Positions 12,176-24,620 of a stretch of DNA of 64,000 nucleotides are shown here, in pieces. The translations under genes were made by a program, and so were the position numbers. Location: assembly GCA_016806645.1 (NCBI GenBank), contig JACSYO010001818.1, positions 879,001 through 943,000 on the forward strand, in the 5' to 3' direction. How positions within the stretch are numbered: position 1 is the stretch's first letter; each line of letters begins with the position of its first letter. This stretch comes from Ophiodon elongatus (lineage: Eukaryota > Chordata > Actinopteri > Perciformes > Hexagrammidae). Below the pieces are notes generated by a model. It searched no databases, was not told where the DNA came from, and was given only the letters and a program-made list of their open reading frames with translations.

Positions 12176-15100
12176 AGTCATGCACTTCCTCAGAAAAGCA
12201 TTAATAAACAACACGCTATATTCCGTTGAGAAGGCAAGCAAATCCCTGTTGTTTACAAGTTACACAGAGCACTGCTCTGGACCGCCCGAGGTGAAAATGG
12301 ATGTAGCTGAATGTGAGACTACACATTCCTACAAAGGAACATAAATCTCTGAACATCTGCGCTGAAAGAACTAGAAGTTATAAAATATGTATTAGGCTTA
12401 TGTTGTGAAGCTAAAGGGGCTGCCATTTTAGTTGCATTTATTTTACCGATTGTGCCTGAACATATTGGTTTAGACGGCGTTGCTCTGCTTTCATTTATTA
12501 ATTTCATTATTTGTATTCGTTTCATCGTGGTACATGATCTCCGAGGGCAGATCTCATTTTTCTTGTCTACTTTCACCTGGACTTTAGTACTATTGATTTA
12601 TTTTTTATCTGATTACACGCTCTCTCTGTTTACCCGAGGAGGGAGTAGATTGCCCAGTTTGCTGCTTCCACTCAAAAGCAGCACATAAATTAACCATGAG
12701 TGGATTTGTTTTGATTAGAGGAGCGACACAATCAGCCCAGAAAAACAGCCATCAGCTGCGCGAAAAAGTCAGCAGAGGTTGTCGCACAACCTAACACTCA
12801 ACTACAGGACACACTGTTAGCAGCAGATTACAAAGAGGTGACGCGCTCTCCGGCTCAAACTGAAGGTGTGGGAACCTCTTGGTGAGCTGTTCAGGCAAAT
12901 AAATAAGGTGTGTGTGCGTGTGCTTTTTAATACAGAGAATGAAACACATTTTACTGTATTTTATTAAAAAAAATGTCAGGACTATGTATATACTTGTTCA
13001 ATCAAATAAGCTAATCAAATGTCTTCAAATGTTCTTGTTCATCTCCTTTTTTCTTTCAGTTTCTCTCAGGTAATGGAAAGATGTTCCGTGGTGCATTTTA
13101 CAGGGCTTTTGTTAAATTAACAACATAATAAAGTCATTCCCTACTATAGGATACATTAGGATCCTTAACAGGCAAGTTATTTTTTTAAGCAGAAATGACA
13201 ACAACAAAAGAATCACAGGTTCCAGCTTCATAGATGTGGATGTGGATGCTGGTTCTTAAAGTCTGCTATGATATTAGACTTTTTATATTATATATTATAT
13301 TATATATTATTATATTTTGGACAACCATCATACAAATGAAGTTTAACTTTCAGACGAAACAATTAATTGAGTCATCAAGGAAATAATCAGCCGATTAATG
13401 TATTAAAAAATAAACATTAGTTGCAGTGGTTACTCTGTGTACATGACGCCGTTTGATTCGTAAAGATAATACAAATGAATCAAATCTTGTTTTTTGCCCT
13501 GAACTAAAATTGCTTAATATTCCGCATCGCATCTCTACAAGTTTCCCTTCCTCCCCTTTCCGAATGCATCTTTTCATTTCTTAAAATTTGTGTCATTACC
13601 GCAGTCCTTCCTTGAGCCTTTCACACTTTTGTACCGACACATTCTGGCCTCGCTGACAGAGACCAATTAGTGAGCACAAGGTTGAACAGCTTGAGACCTA
13701 AGGCTGCCAACACTGCTATGTAGCTCCTGTTGGAGGAAACCATTTGATAATGATCCCACATTCAGCATCACCATAAGCTTAGACCCCTTATTGGGAAGGC
13801 TGGACTGGTTTTTATGGCAGGTCATAGAAAGGTATGGTGTTGAAATACCATACAGTGACAACCATTCTTTAAACCCGTACCACGGTGACGTGCAGTTGCA
13901 CATAATGGGCCCCCAGCAGAGGCTGCGAACATTCACAGCATGTACTCTGTATCCATGGTTTCAGATTTGTCTAAATGGGAAAACAAATGCAGATTAAAAT
14001 CTCCTGTTCGCGACGAGTGTTCAAGCAGCAGCGTCATTATTTGTCCTGAACAAGCCTGTTGATGTTCGTGAAGAATGCCTGTGATTTCCCTCACCAACAG
14101 ATGCAGAAATGCAGAACATCTAAAAAACTTGATTTCCTTTGGTAGAGGAAAAAAAGAAGAAGGAAAATTGAAAATGCCCTCGCATGTAAGACGATCACAC
14201 ACTGTATTTCCTCAAAGAGCTCTGTATATCCAGAGCTTGTTTCCTTCTTACACAAATACACAAATGTGTGTCAGTACTATGAATTACGTTCACAGCCGAG
14301 GACCATATCAAATGATATTCCACTATTAGCTTACACATTCAGAGGCAGCGGAAAGTCCCAGTAGCCTCTGGTGAAGATTACAAAAAGAAATGGGGTGGCA
14401 TTTTTAGCAAAGCACCCATTCCATCTGTGGCATTTTTTTTTTTATTCATTTCATTTTCAGATTTCCCTGCAGAAATTATATAAACTAAGAATATCCCCTT
14501 TTTTTATTTGCCACACATGCTGACCACTGATAATAAATGTATGCCTAATGGATTGGACAACTCATTTAGCCTGCTGAATGATGCAAACCACAGCATGACA
14601 TGCTTTTTGATGAATTTGGTGGAAAATATGTTTTGGGACGTAACAACCACGAGGTTTTTATGTTCAGACAGATGTGGCTCAGTATAAAAAACGCAAAGAA
14701 AACAGCTGGCAGTGAAAGAAGTAGCTGCATGTACTCTGATGTGTTTATGAGTTGTACTAATGAAATACAGCAGGTGATACAAGTTTATGAAGCTCAGTAT
14801 TTATTCCCAGAACTTTAGGGTGCCTTGTTATTCCTGGCGAAAAAAAACCAGCAGAATGAGAAGGTGAAGGCGGTCATTTGCTTGTACTGGTATCATAATT
14901 TAAAAACAAAATTTGGTGTCTCCCACTCTCGTTATCTGTTTCTCCCTGTGTGTGCATGCAAAAACAATCCAGCTGAATATTAATTTAAGCCCTGGTTGCC
15001 AAGTTTGGCGGATGCAGCAGTGCTACAACAGCATCATTCTGGCTTTAATGACTTGGTGCCAAATAAATTAGACTGACAGCAATTTATTGACCCAATTTTT

Positions 15101-15529
15101 AAACAGAATTGCTGGAATCATCTTCAGTAACAAATTGGGCTCTGGATGGTAACTGCTGCAGAGCTACCTAGTGTCTGTAATATCCAAGCCACTCGTGAAT
15201 GTGCAGGGCTCATCACAATTCAGATTTTTTTATTATTATTATTTAAAAATATATATATATAATAAAGGGACATGATGGTGGAGAGTTGTAAAAAAAAGAA
15301 AAGTTTTTAATGAAAAGATATTCGAGTTTGAAAATTAATATTTGATTGTGAAATCCCAGCAAAAACGTGGCTTGCTTCCTCGGGCGCATTAAAAGCAAAC
15401 AGGGACAATTTCATTGATTGAAAATTAAAAATGAAATGTAACATTTTGGTCAAGCTGAACGAGGAATAATTCAACAACCGTTTATTTTTAGGCTGGGAAC
15501 TCAACCACGGAGAGAGTGATACCGTGACT
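12176..15529. other. Non-coding DNA between the inverted repeat copies
   Basis: An AT-only stretch of tandem TATAT/ATTAT motifs lies at 13280-13316. The region has many short frames on both strands, such as 13667-14329, but none with a recognisable domain or flanking splice signals. Confidence 0.55.
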
Positions 15530-16012
15530 TATACATCGACTGTGTGGAAGAAGTTGACGTACTCACCGTGACATCACCTCTCGGACTGCCGTCTGGAAGC
15601 CTCGGGTTTGGGATTTTGGTAGTCGCCATCTTTGGTTTTGTGCAAACAGAAGTGACACGAGAAGGTGGAGCAGGAATAAGACATTTGTAGGTGACCGACA
15701 TGTTACAATTATCTTTAAAGAACTGGAAACACACTGTGAAAGGGTTCAAGTTTGATGACAAAAACACGGACAACTCCGACCGCACATGTTAGTGACCTGT
15801 CAATCACATGGTAGCCCCGCCCTAAAGCATTTATGGTGTTTTTTACTCTAAATGGAACCATAATTTGCATCATGCTGAATTGAAGAAGACTTCGAAATGA
15901 GACCATAAACTCGTGTTTACAAAGTTTACTGAGGGAATAAATCAAGTGAGAAGTAGAGTCATTCTCTCATAGACTTCTATACAATCTGACGACTTTTTTT
16001 TAAAGCGCTTCA
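15530..16012 (-). repeat. Dispersed percomorph repeat ('tagaagtctatgag' family), copy 2
   Basis: This is the reverse complement of the family at 11584-11998. On the plus strand it reads gtgacatcacctct, ggaagcctcgggttt, cgccatcttt, then gtagccccgccct, gagaccataaactcg, tgagggaataaatca and ctcatagacttctata. Its central part (caccttctcgtgtcacttct on the minus strand) is missing from copy 1. Chance frames at 15501-15945 on the minus strand come from this repeat. Confidence 0.75.
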
Positions 16013-17062
<1,050 letters not shown>

Positions 17063-20000
17063 GGGGGAATGAAGGGAACTAAATCCGTGCCGTGGACAAA
17101 CAGGAAAGCCGTTTCCCTGGCATCGCTCTCCCCCTCAGAGATTACATGTCTAACGTTTTCATCATAACATCCAAGTTGGCTCGCCACCGTTAACAGGACA
17201 GACCTCAGTACTTATCCCATCACATTGCAGTGGCCAGAAAAACAGACCACAGTGGCGCAACTGTGTCATCCGCACACCAAACAGCACAGTGCAAGCACGC
17301 TGCCACAAGTCTGAATATATCCAAATGAGTTAACATCTTTTTTTTTTTTTTTATTACAACAAGAGGATTGGTGGTACTTTTAAGCAGCAGTAAAATACTA
17401 AAATACTCTCAATAGGATCAAGTGTGTTGCCGTGGGCTGCAGTCAGGTGGACAGCATGAAAAGGTAATATACTGTAGCTGCAGAGCACAATTCAGAGCCG
17501 GCGGTGAGTCGAGGCGGTTTTCTGCACCACAGCCCCCCCCGGCTGTTCGGTACGTCCTCATTCTCTCCTTCAATATACCTCCACCTCTGCAGGCTGGAGC
17601 CCGCATGCCGGCCGCTTCGTCTCTCCACAGTATTTAATACATTTCTTCCTTCACCCACTCCCACTCCAAAACCGTTGCCAAACGCTTGCTTGACAACACA
17701 TCCCTCAGTCTTTGCAGCAGACAAGTAATATGGGCTCATTCCGCAGCAGCCCCGTGGCACTGACAGCGGTGGGCTTGTGTCTGCCAGAAGTGATTACTCG
17801 CAAAGATTGCTGATCAAATTGTCAAATCAGCTAAACTTTGAGACAGTTTTCAATCCTTCCCGCACAAATTGTGACCCCCGTTTCGTTCGCGGGGGCCATT
17901 TCCAGCGACATCCACATTTGAGGCCTGATCACTCGAAATCAAATTGTTCGTGAAAGCAAATTTTTTTCGTTCAATATCGCCAATCCCGGTCGAGAATAAT
18001 TCCTCCACTCATTGTCATCTATCCTCGGTTTGCTTTTTATCTTCGGCTTGTTTTTATCTTCAACTTGCGGGAGAAAAAAACATCATCAGGAGAACACGCG
18101 GCCGGCCTCTCTCAAATAAGCGTTTTTAATCTCTTTCATTAGCTCGGCATTACAGCTTTGAGAAACTGATTAGACGTCTCATTCCCGGTGCTGATTGTCG
18201 TTAATGGCAACCTGTATTGCCGGGGCATTGTCAGACGGAGTGTTTGGCTCGCTCCGTTCAGGCAACTCTCTGGAACACATGGCTGTTTTTTAATTACCGC
18301 TCCATTCAGATCAATGCGCCATTGGTGCCGCGATCAGTATGTGGTATTTGAGTTTTCCCTTTAAAAAACACTCCGGCTCGTTGCGCCTCGGGTCTTGATT
18401 GTGAAGAGCCTGTTCATGTGAGCGGGCCTAATCAAAGATCCTTTGGCTCTGATTTAACACTTTAGATGTGAATGAGTTCTCAGAATCAAATGCGACCGCG
18501 ATCACGAGGAAAAGCACCGCTCCGACAGAGTTGTTGAAAACCTCAACATGTCTCCGACCGGTTCCCCCGACACAGAGATTGCTTTGCCTAAACACACGTG
18601 TTGTATGCGACAAAAAGTGACTGATTACGTTGATGTGAAATGCTCCTCTATCATCCATATAAAGCATTAATGCCATTAATAGCTGTGTAATGCAATGACA
18701 ATACATTGTAAATCAACTTGTCGTTGTTTCTTCATTAGAGGGGAAATATATGAAGATGTCCTGGTAATACTAGCAATCTAATTAATGTCTTGACAATAGA
18801 AAATTATCTTCTTCTGGCCACTCATCATACTAGGTTAGGTGCAACATTCAATCACAAACCATATAAATAATTAGAATAAATCTAGTGGTTTAGATTAATC
18901 CTCACTGATGCATTTCGATGATTTATCTCAAAAACAAGGTACGCTTCGTCTAAGAGACGCCACAACCAGGAATCCTGATCCACAGATTTGGTGCATGTGT
19001 TGCAGAATAACATCCGTGTCTCTCTCTGCTGCTGCTGCTGGTAATTGCAGTACGCCAGTGAGGGGGAGGCAGACCGGGGCTCCAGATGCCCTCTTCTGGG
19101 CCAGACCTCCCTCAGGACGGGCTGGTCTCGTCTTGAGCTGCATCAGCCGGCGAGAGGCAGAGTGGTGATTCCATTAACTTAGCCCGCTAATAAGAACTCC
19201 ACCTGGGTCCTTGTTGTCCTGCAACACATCCACATCCATCTGCCCCCCCGACCCCCCCTACAGTCCCCAGTCATGCTCCAGAAAAATAACGAGTGGAGAA
19301 GAAGAAAATAAATCAATTATTAGAGTAAGACGGGAATATTTCAGCTACGCGTCTCTTCGCCACCTCGCCCGATGGCCTGAACCGCTGGTTTGAAACCACG
19401 CTGGAAAAGTGCACCAAACAGAATCAAGTCAAGAATCATGATCACAGCGTGCCTTAAGGTGCACAATTCATTTATATCCTTCCATATACACTAGTGGCAA
19501 TAGAGACGTTTCATGAAACGATACATCTTTATACTTTCAACACAAGAGGTATAAATATATGCTTTAAGATGCCGACGGGTTAAAGATTGCATTTGGAGCA
19601 CCGTTTAGCTTTTAGGGTGTAAACTGTTCCCTCCCTTCTCTCTCCTCGTCAGTTGTACCTTGCCCTCCAATAGTTGCTCTAATAGCTGCTGAAGTTGCCT
19701 AAAGAAATTTTAAAGAGAAGGAAAATGAAGCATCGTACTCCTCCGGTGGCCAATTAAAGTTAACAGATAAACCATATGCAATTAATTTGGAATTATTACT
19801 GCGCATTAGTTTTACAGTGTACATACTCCCTTAGCTCATCAACAATTAATTCATGTTCGTAAGCAATATTTCAATAGTTGAATCAAATATGTGGATATGA
19901 CTTTGTCCTGTGGAACCCAGTATGCTGCAGTTAAGTCTACTATAAAAGCTTTCCTATTTTTGATCATAAAACTCTTTCTTTTTATATTTACCATATCTTT

Positions 20001-22238
20001 AAAGAAATCTCCTATTTTTTTCCCTCAAATCCCTGTAGATGTCTTCGAACTCATCTATGACAGTCAGGTGGGAGGAAACTCTGAGATGTGCGGCCGCTTC
20101 AGGGACTTTATCAGTCCTCCTCCTTCTTCTCCTTCCTGGTTTTAATGTTGAAATGCCATATTAAGTACTCTGAACTGCATTTTGCACGGAATGCTGCTAT
20201 TCAAACGACCCTGCAATACAACAGCTTAACTTATCAACCATTATGTAATGTTGATTTGTCATATGCTGTGTGCTACACAGCTTTTCTTTTACTACGACAA
20301 CAAATGAGTTGTTGAGGCCCTGAAGCTGATATGTTCCGTATCTGTTCCAGAAGGTTGTGTTGTCACAGCTGGAGCCTCCATCATATCGGCAGCCCCCCTG
20401 CAACGTATCATGACCTTCAATTAAAAGTCATTCAATCCTTTGTATGGACTGAATCCAATGTTTTTTTTGTTTTTTTTTCTCTCCCTGTGTCCTGCAGGCG
20501 TACTTGTGTGGGACACTTCTGCGTCCCGTTCAGCCGTTGGCCGGTCTGAAACGCCCTGATTGACGCCTGACTCTGAGCATCCGTTCCACCTCTTGCTTAG
20601 CTGAGCCCGTGCCAAGAGGATTAAAAATTGAGTCCTCTCGGGCCACGCCATGCCATCTGGACAGGGTTGATCTGGGAGCATGGTTGTCGGCCAGGAATGC
20701 TGAGTGTATAAAATGCTGCATAACTACATCAAGTACAGCTTTCAGCTTTTTCTTCAGCTTTTAAAAGTGTCATTTGCACACAATATAGTGATTTCTTCCC
20801 TCCCTCCCACATTGCGTTCTCTTTAAACTGCTTCCTCTAAGATTATTTGCATTCATTTGATTTTTTCTTTTGGTAACTTTCTGCTGACAATGGAAAATCG
20901 TATGATTGGCAAATTGGAGTAAAAGCGGGAGTCTTCAGTGTAAAATGCAACCGGGATTTCAAAAGTGTTGTTTCCTATCTTCAGCTAAAGTGGTTCTCAC
21001 CGTCAAACACGATGCTTTTATTTTTTTATTTCCATGGTAAAGATAATACTGCATTTTCACAGGTGATTGTGAAAATTTGCTTTAATTTCAGTACAATCAA
21101 GATGGAGCATAAACCAGATCAATTTCCACATCATTTTAAGCAAAGAGAAGGAAAAAAATAGATTTCTTTTCTTCTCCCTCCCACTGTGTGATTTGTGTTT
21201 GCCCTGTCCATCTTCAAGACAGGGAAAATGAAATATAGAGAGGACTAAATGCTAATGCCTCAATAACCTTTTCCATAGAGTGATGTGTGCCACCTTTGAT
21301 TCCCCCACCATATCAAGGGCTAATTTTTAAAGGTTAAGACTGGTGGTTGCTCCTCGATATGCCAGGGATATGCAAGATTACATCTGTGTTCTGCATGACC
21401 AAGTAATGCAAGTGGGAGTGCATTAAATCATGCAAAACATGAAAATAAGAGAATTTAGGTCACCGTCAGTGACAACTGCCAGACTTCAGAGGGACCCGTA
21501 AAGTTTTGATGTTTTGATGATGTAATTCTTTGTCTGTGGTGATCTCTGTTGGGAATAGCGGGGGAGGTGTTGGGTTTCTTTAATAGCTCATTCTCTTTGA
21601 GAGGTTACGGGTATTAGCAGGAACCAGCTGATGCCTCCTCTTCCAGCCGGATTCCCTAAACCCCCCCCCTACCCTCCAGACTATTGCCCCTTACACCTCG
21701 GCTAACCTCAGCCATACTCCTAATCTCAATTTAATCCTGATAAAACTTCTTCAAACTTAATGCAAAAACAAACGCTGACCAAAAACTAGTCGTACTCTTG
21801 AATATATGCCATAAAAATCTCCCCGTGAATATCAATATAGGAGTATACTATGTATAAAATGCAATCAATATAATTGAGGTCAAAATTCACCCTAAATTAA
21901 CTGTAGATTTCCTCTTGACTTGTGGACTTATTCCCTGTGTATTGAGTGATTTATTTATTTCCAAAACATAACCGTGAAAATCTCTTGTGGATTCACCGTC
22001 AACACTGACTGTAACTTTGTTAACTTCCCCTTACAGAAGCGAGCGCATGTGGCACTTGTGGATGGTTTTCCTGGAATATGACTCACATAGAACACAGGAA
22101 TGCACGAATTGCACCCACGTGACATCTCCCTTGCCATTCCACTGACGTTTAAGTTTCACTGAAAATAAAATGGGTTTATTCGACAAACAATTGGTACCAA
22201 AAAGCAACAAACACTAAGATGTTGTGGGTCTAAAACTG

Positions 22239-22276
22239 CACACACGCACACACGTACACACACACACACACACACC
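22239..22276. repeat. Imperfect (CA)n microsatellite
   Basis: CA repeats interrupted by cg and gt steps (cacacgcaca, cacgtacaca). Confidence 0.9.
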
Positions 22277-22616
22277 CCTCCTGTGTGTATAAGCCAGTAG
22301 GGTTGCCAGAGGGTATCTACTTATGTAAATATGGGGGAACCAAATTTGCATAAACGGTGGCCGCCGAAAACATTGTATTTCAAATGGTATTAGCATAAAG
22401 CAGGAGTTGTCAGTTACCTTCAGCAGCGTGACGGTAACGTGCAGGATTCAGTTTAAACGGAACAGGTCTGTTTACAGAACGTCCTCTCTCTCCCCCCCAC
22501 CCCTCAGCCATCAGTCAAACAAAGAACAACGGACCCCACACCAGCACACCTTTCACCCCAATCCCACCCCCCACCCCCCAACCTTCCACAGGACATCACA
22601 GGATGTATCCTCAAAG

Positions 22617-22631
22617 AGTATATATAAACAG

Positions 22632-22667
<36 letters not shown>

Positions 22668-22670
22668 TAA
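22617..22670. repeat. (AT)n microsatellite
   Basis: The pure TA core is at about 22632-22656, flanked by tatataaacag and acacacatatata. Confidence 0.92.
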
Positions 22671-23044
22671 ACACATGCATACTTTTCTTTCACCCTTTCC
22701 TGTAAAAGATGAGTGAACCCCCTTCTGACTGCGAAGAGTCAGTTGGGACTTTAAAGGATCTGCAAAGCACATGAGCGCTGGACAAAAGAAGCCTCACCGA
22801 GTGTCTCTCCGATTAGAATATCCCCGGTGACCACAGCACACACCACTGGCTCTGTGTGCCATTGGGGAGGGGGGGTGCTTGCTAGTTGGCTCTAATCTCC
22901 TTGATGATGAAGATCCCCCTGTGCTCAGGGGACCTAACAAGGGGGGTTGGAGGGGGGGGAGGGTTGCACTACAGCCTTACGCCAATGCAATCACGACTGT
23001 CGCTCGACACTGAGCCAGCAGCGCTCACACAAACCCTCTCACAC

Positions 23045-23266
<222 letters not shown>

Positions 23267-23399
23267 GTCGTCACTCTGTAGCCGCACCGACGCGCTCCAC
23301 TCTGGTAACGGCTCCTTTTACGTTCGCCAGCTCTATTCCGGAAAGCTGCCCGTCTCTCTCCCCGTGAAACTCACGCGGTGCGAGCATTCCAGCGTGGGC

Positions 23400-23626
23400 T
23401 CCGACTGTAGGCGAGAGAGCGGGATGGTGTGAGAGGAAGGCACCAAAGAGGACAGCAGGGTGAGAGAGGGAATCAAAGAGAGGACCAAGAAGAAGCAGCA
23501 GCAGAGGAGAGAGTCTGCTCTTGCAGGAAAGAAAAAAGAAAAAGAAAGAGGTGGGAGGACAGTTTGATTCAGTGATCACTTGGATTAAACTGGCTGCGTC
23601 TCCGCTCTGAAGTGTCCCACTAAGAG
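23400..23626 (+). other. cdh12: Candidate 5' non-coding exon 1 of cdh12
   Basis: This purine-rich stretch (many GA, AGAAG and AGCAGC runs, 23410-23560) ends in taagag|gtgagtgcg, an ideal splice donor at 23626/23627. It lies directly downstream of a CpG-dense core and a long CT tract, as expected for a vertebrate first exon. The nearest coding acceptor downstream on the same strand is that of cdh12 at 60441, giving an intron of about 36.8 kb. The start is not visible and is set approximately; the transcription start could lie anywhere from about 23280. The small ATG at 23423 opens only two codons. The link to cdh12 is inference. An unannotated non-coding RNA is the main alternative. Confidence 0.42.
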
Positions 23627-23971
23627 GTGAGTGCGTCTTCTCTTCCCTGCCCGTCGGCATCTTCGCATGTAGCCCAGTTCTCAGCTTTGTGGGAATGAAA
23701 CTGATTCCCAGCAACTCCTCTGCTCCTTGGCTTTTTGCGCAGGTGATATGCGTCCCGCAGCTTGTCGACAAAAGCTGCGCACCACATGAGGCGCTCCAGG
23801 TCGATTATGTCGTCGATGTCGTTCCCTTTCTGCGAAACCACAGTTGAGACACTTCTCCCTCGGTGGCCGGCTGAGTCGGATGAGACGCGGCTCGGCTGTG
23901 CCCTTGACAGCATCTCGACCGAAAGGGAGTTGTGAGGAAACAAAAGCGGGGACACGCGGACACCTGGGCGG

Positions 23972-24295
23972 CCGCGTGTCCCCTTGTGCTTCCCGGACGT
24001 CCGCGTGTCCCCTTGTGCTTCCTGTCGCGGCCGCGTGTCCCCTTGTGCTTCCCGGACGTCCGCGTGTCCCCTTGTGCTTCCCGGACGTCCGCGTGTCCCC
24101 TTGTGCTTCCTGTCGCGGCCGCGTGTCCCCTTGTGCTTCTCGGACGTCCGCGTGTCCCCTTGTGCTTCCTGTCACGGCCGCGTGTCCCCTTGTGCTTCCC
24201 GGACATCCGCGTGTCCCCTTGTGCTTCCCGGACGTCCGCGTGTGCCCTTGTGCTTCCTGTCGCGGCCGCGTGTCCCCTTGTGCTTCCTGCCGCGG
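23972..24295. repeat. GC-rich minisatellite, 11 units of 29/30 bp in two types
   Basis: Eleven tandem units each begin with ccgcgtgtccccttgtgctt and differ in their tails. Type A ends cccggacgt (29 bp) and type B ends cctgtcgcgg (30 bp). The order is A B A A B A B A A B B, with units starting at 23972, 24001, 24031, 24060, 24089, 24119, 24148, 24178, 24207, 24236 and 24266. Only single-base variants are seen: ctcggacgt in unit 6, cctgtcacgg in 7, ggacat in 8, gtgtgccc in 10 and a tgc tail in 11. High similarity between units means recent expansion. The array contains gcggccgc and gacgtc sites and is very rich in CpG. Long frames stay open on both strands because the units lack stops; these are not genes. 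Confidence 0.97.
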
Positions 24296-24620
24296 CTGCT
24301 GGCGGAAGGAACCCGAGAATCCAGCAACTGTCAATTGAAGCAGATTGTTGTTTTTCCGCACGTGAGGCGGCCCCTCTCCAGCGCGCTGACCCCATTCGTA
24401 GGAGTTGTTTTAGCGGATTTACATATGAAAGGCGATGCGCCTTTTTGAACTCTGCGCTTTGGTGGAGTGCTTTCGACACTGATTATCGCACCGGGGCATG
24501 TCGAGTGCTTCTGGCAGGTTGATCTGAGCTGCGAGTTAATAAGCCTCCGAACTACAAATCTGTTTAACCGCACTTCGTTTCCGCTCGTAAACGCGACTCT
24601 TAGCGACAAAACGTAAATCG

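Larger units (their letters stand above)
17068..22880. other. Non-coding DNA with a mild CpG-containing block
   Basis: CpG is moderately frequent at 17480-18620, including the short inverted repeat cccccg/cggggg around 17875-17895, in contrast to the surrounding sequence. This could be a regulatory block, but no exon is recognised. Microsatellites lie at 22239-22276 (imperfect CA) and 22617-22670 (AT). C-rich single-strand runs occur at 21660-21680 and 22555-22582. Confidence 0.5.
23270..24620. promoter_or_regulatory. CpG-rich block, putative cdh12 promoter region
   Basis: CpG dinucleotides are abundant here against a CpG-poor, AT-rich surround. The densest parts are 23278-23420 (several CG within each 20 bases), the minisatellite at 23972-24295, and 24355-24610. 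No TATA box is clear next to a possible start, and CpG-type dispersed initiation is more likely. Part of the CpG content comes from the minisatellite, so the true island may be only 23270-23650. Promoter function is inferred from composition, the CT tract and the ideal donor at 23627. Confidence 0.5.

Noticed and set aside
23681..24522. Frames of 154-226 codons on both strands through the GC minisatellite, with repeats such as STRGHADVREAQGDTR
   Set aside because: They are open in several frames on both strands because the 29/30-bp units have no stop codons. There is no start context, splice site or known domain.
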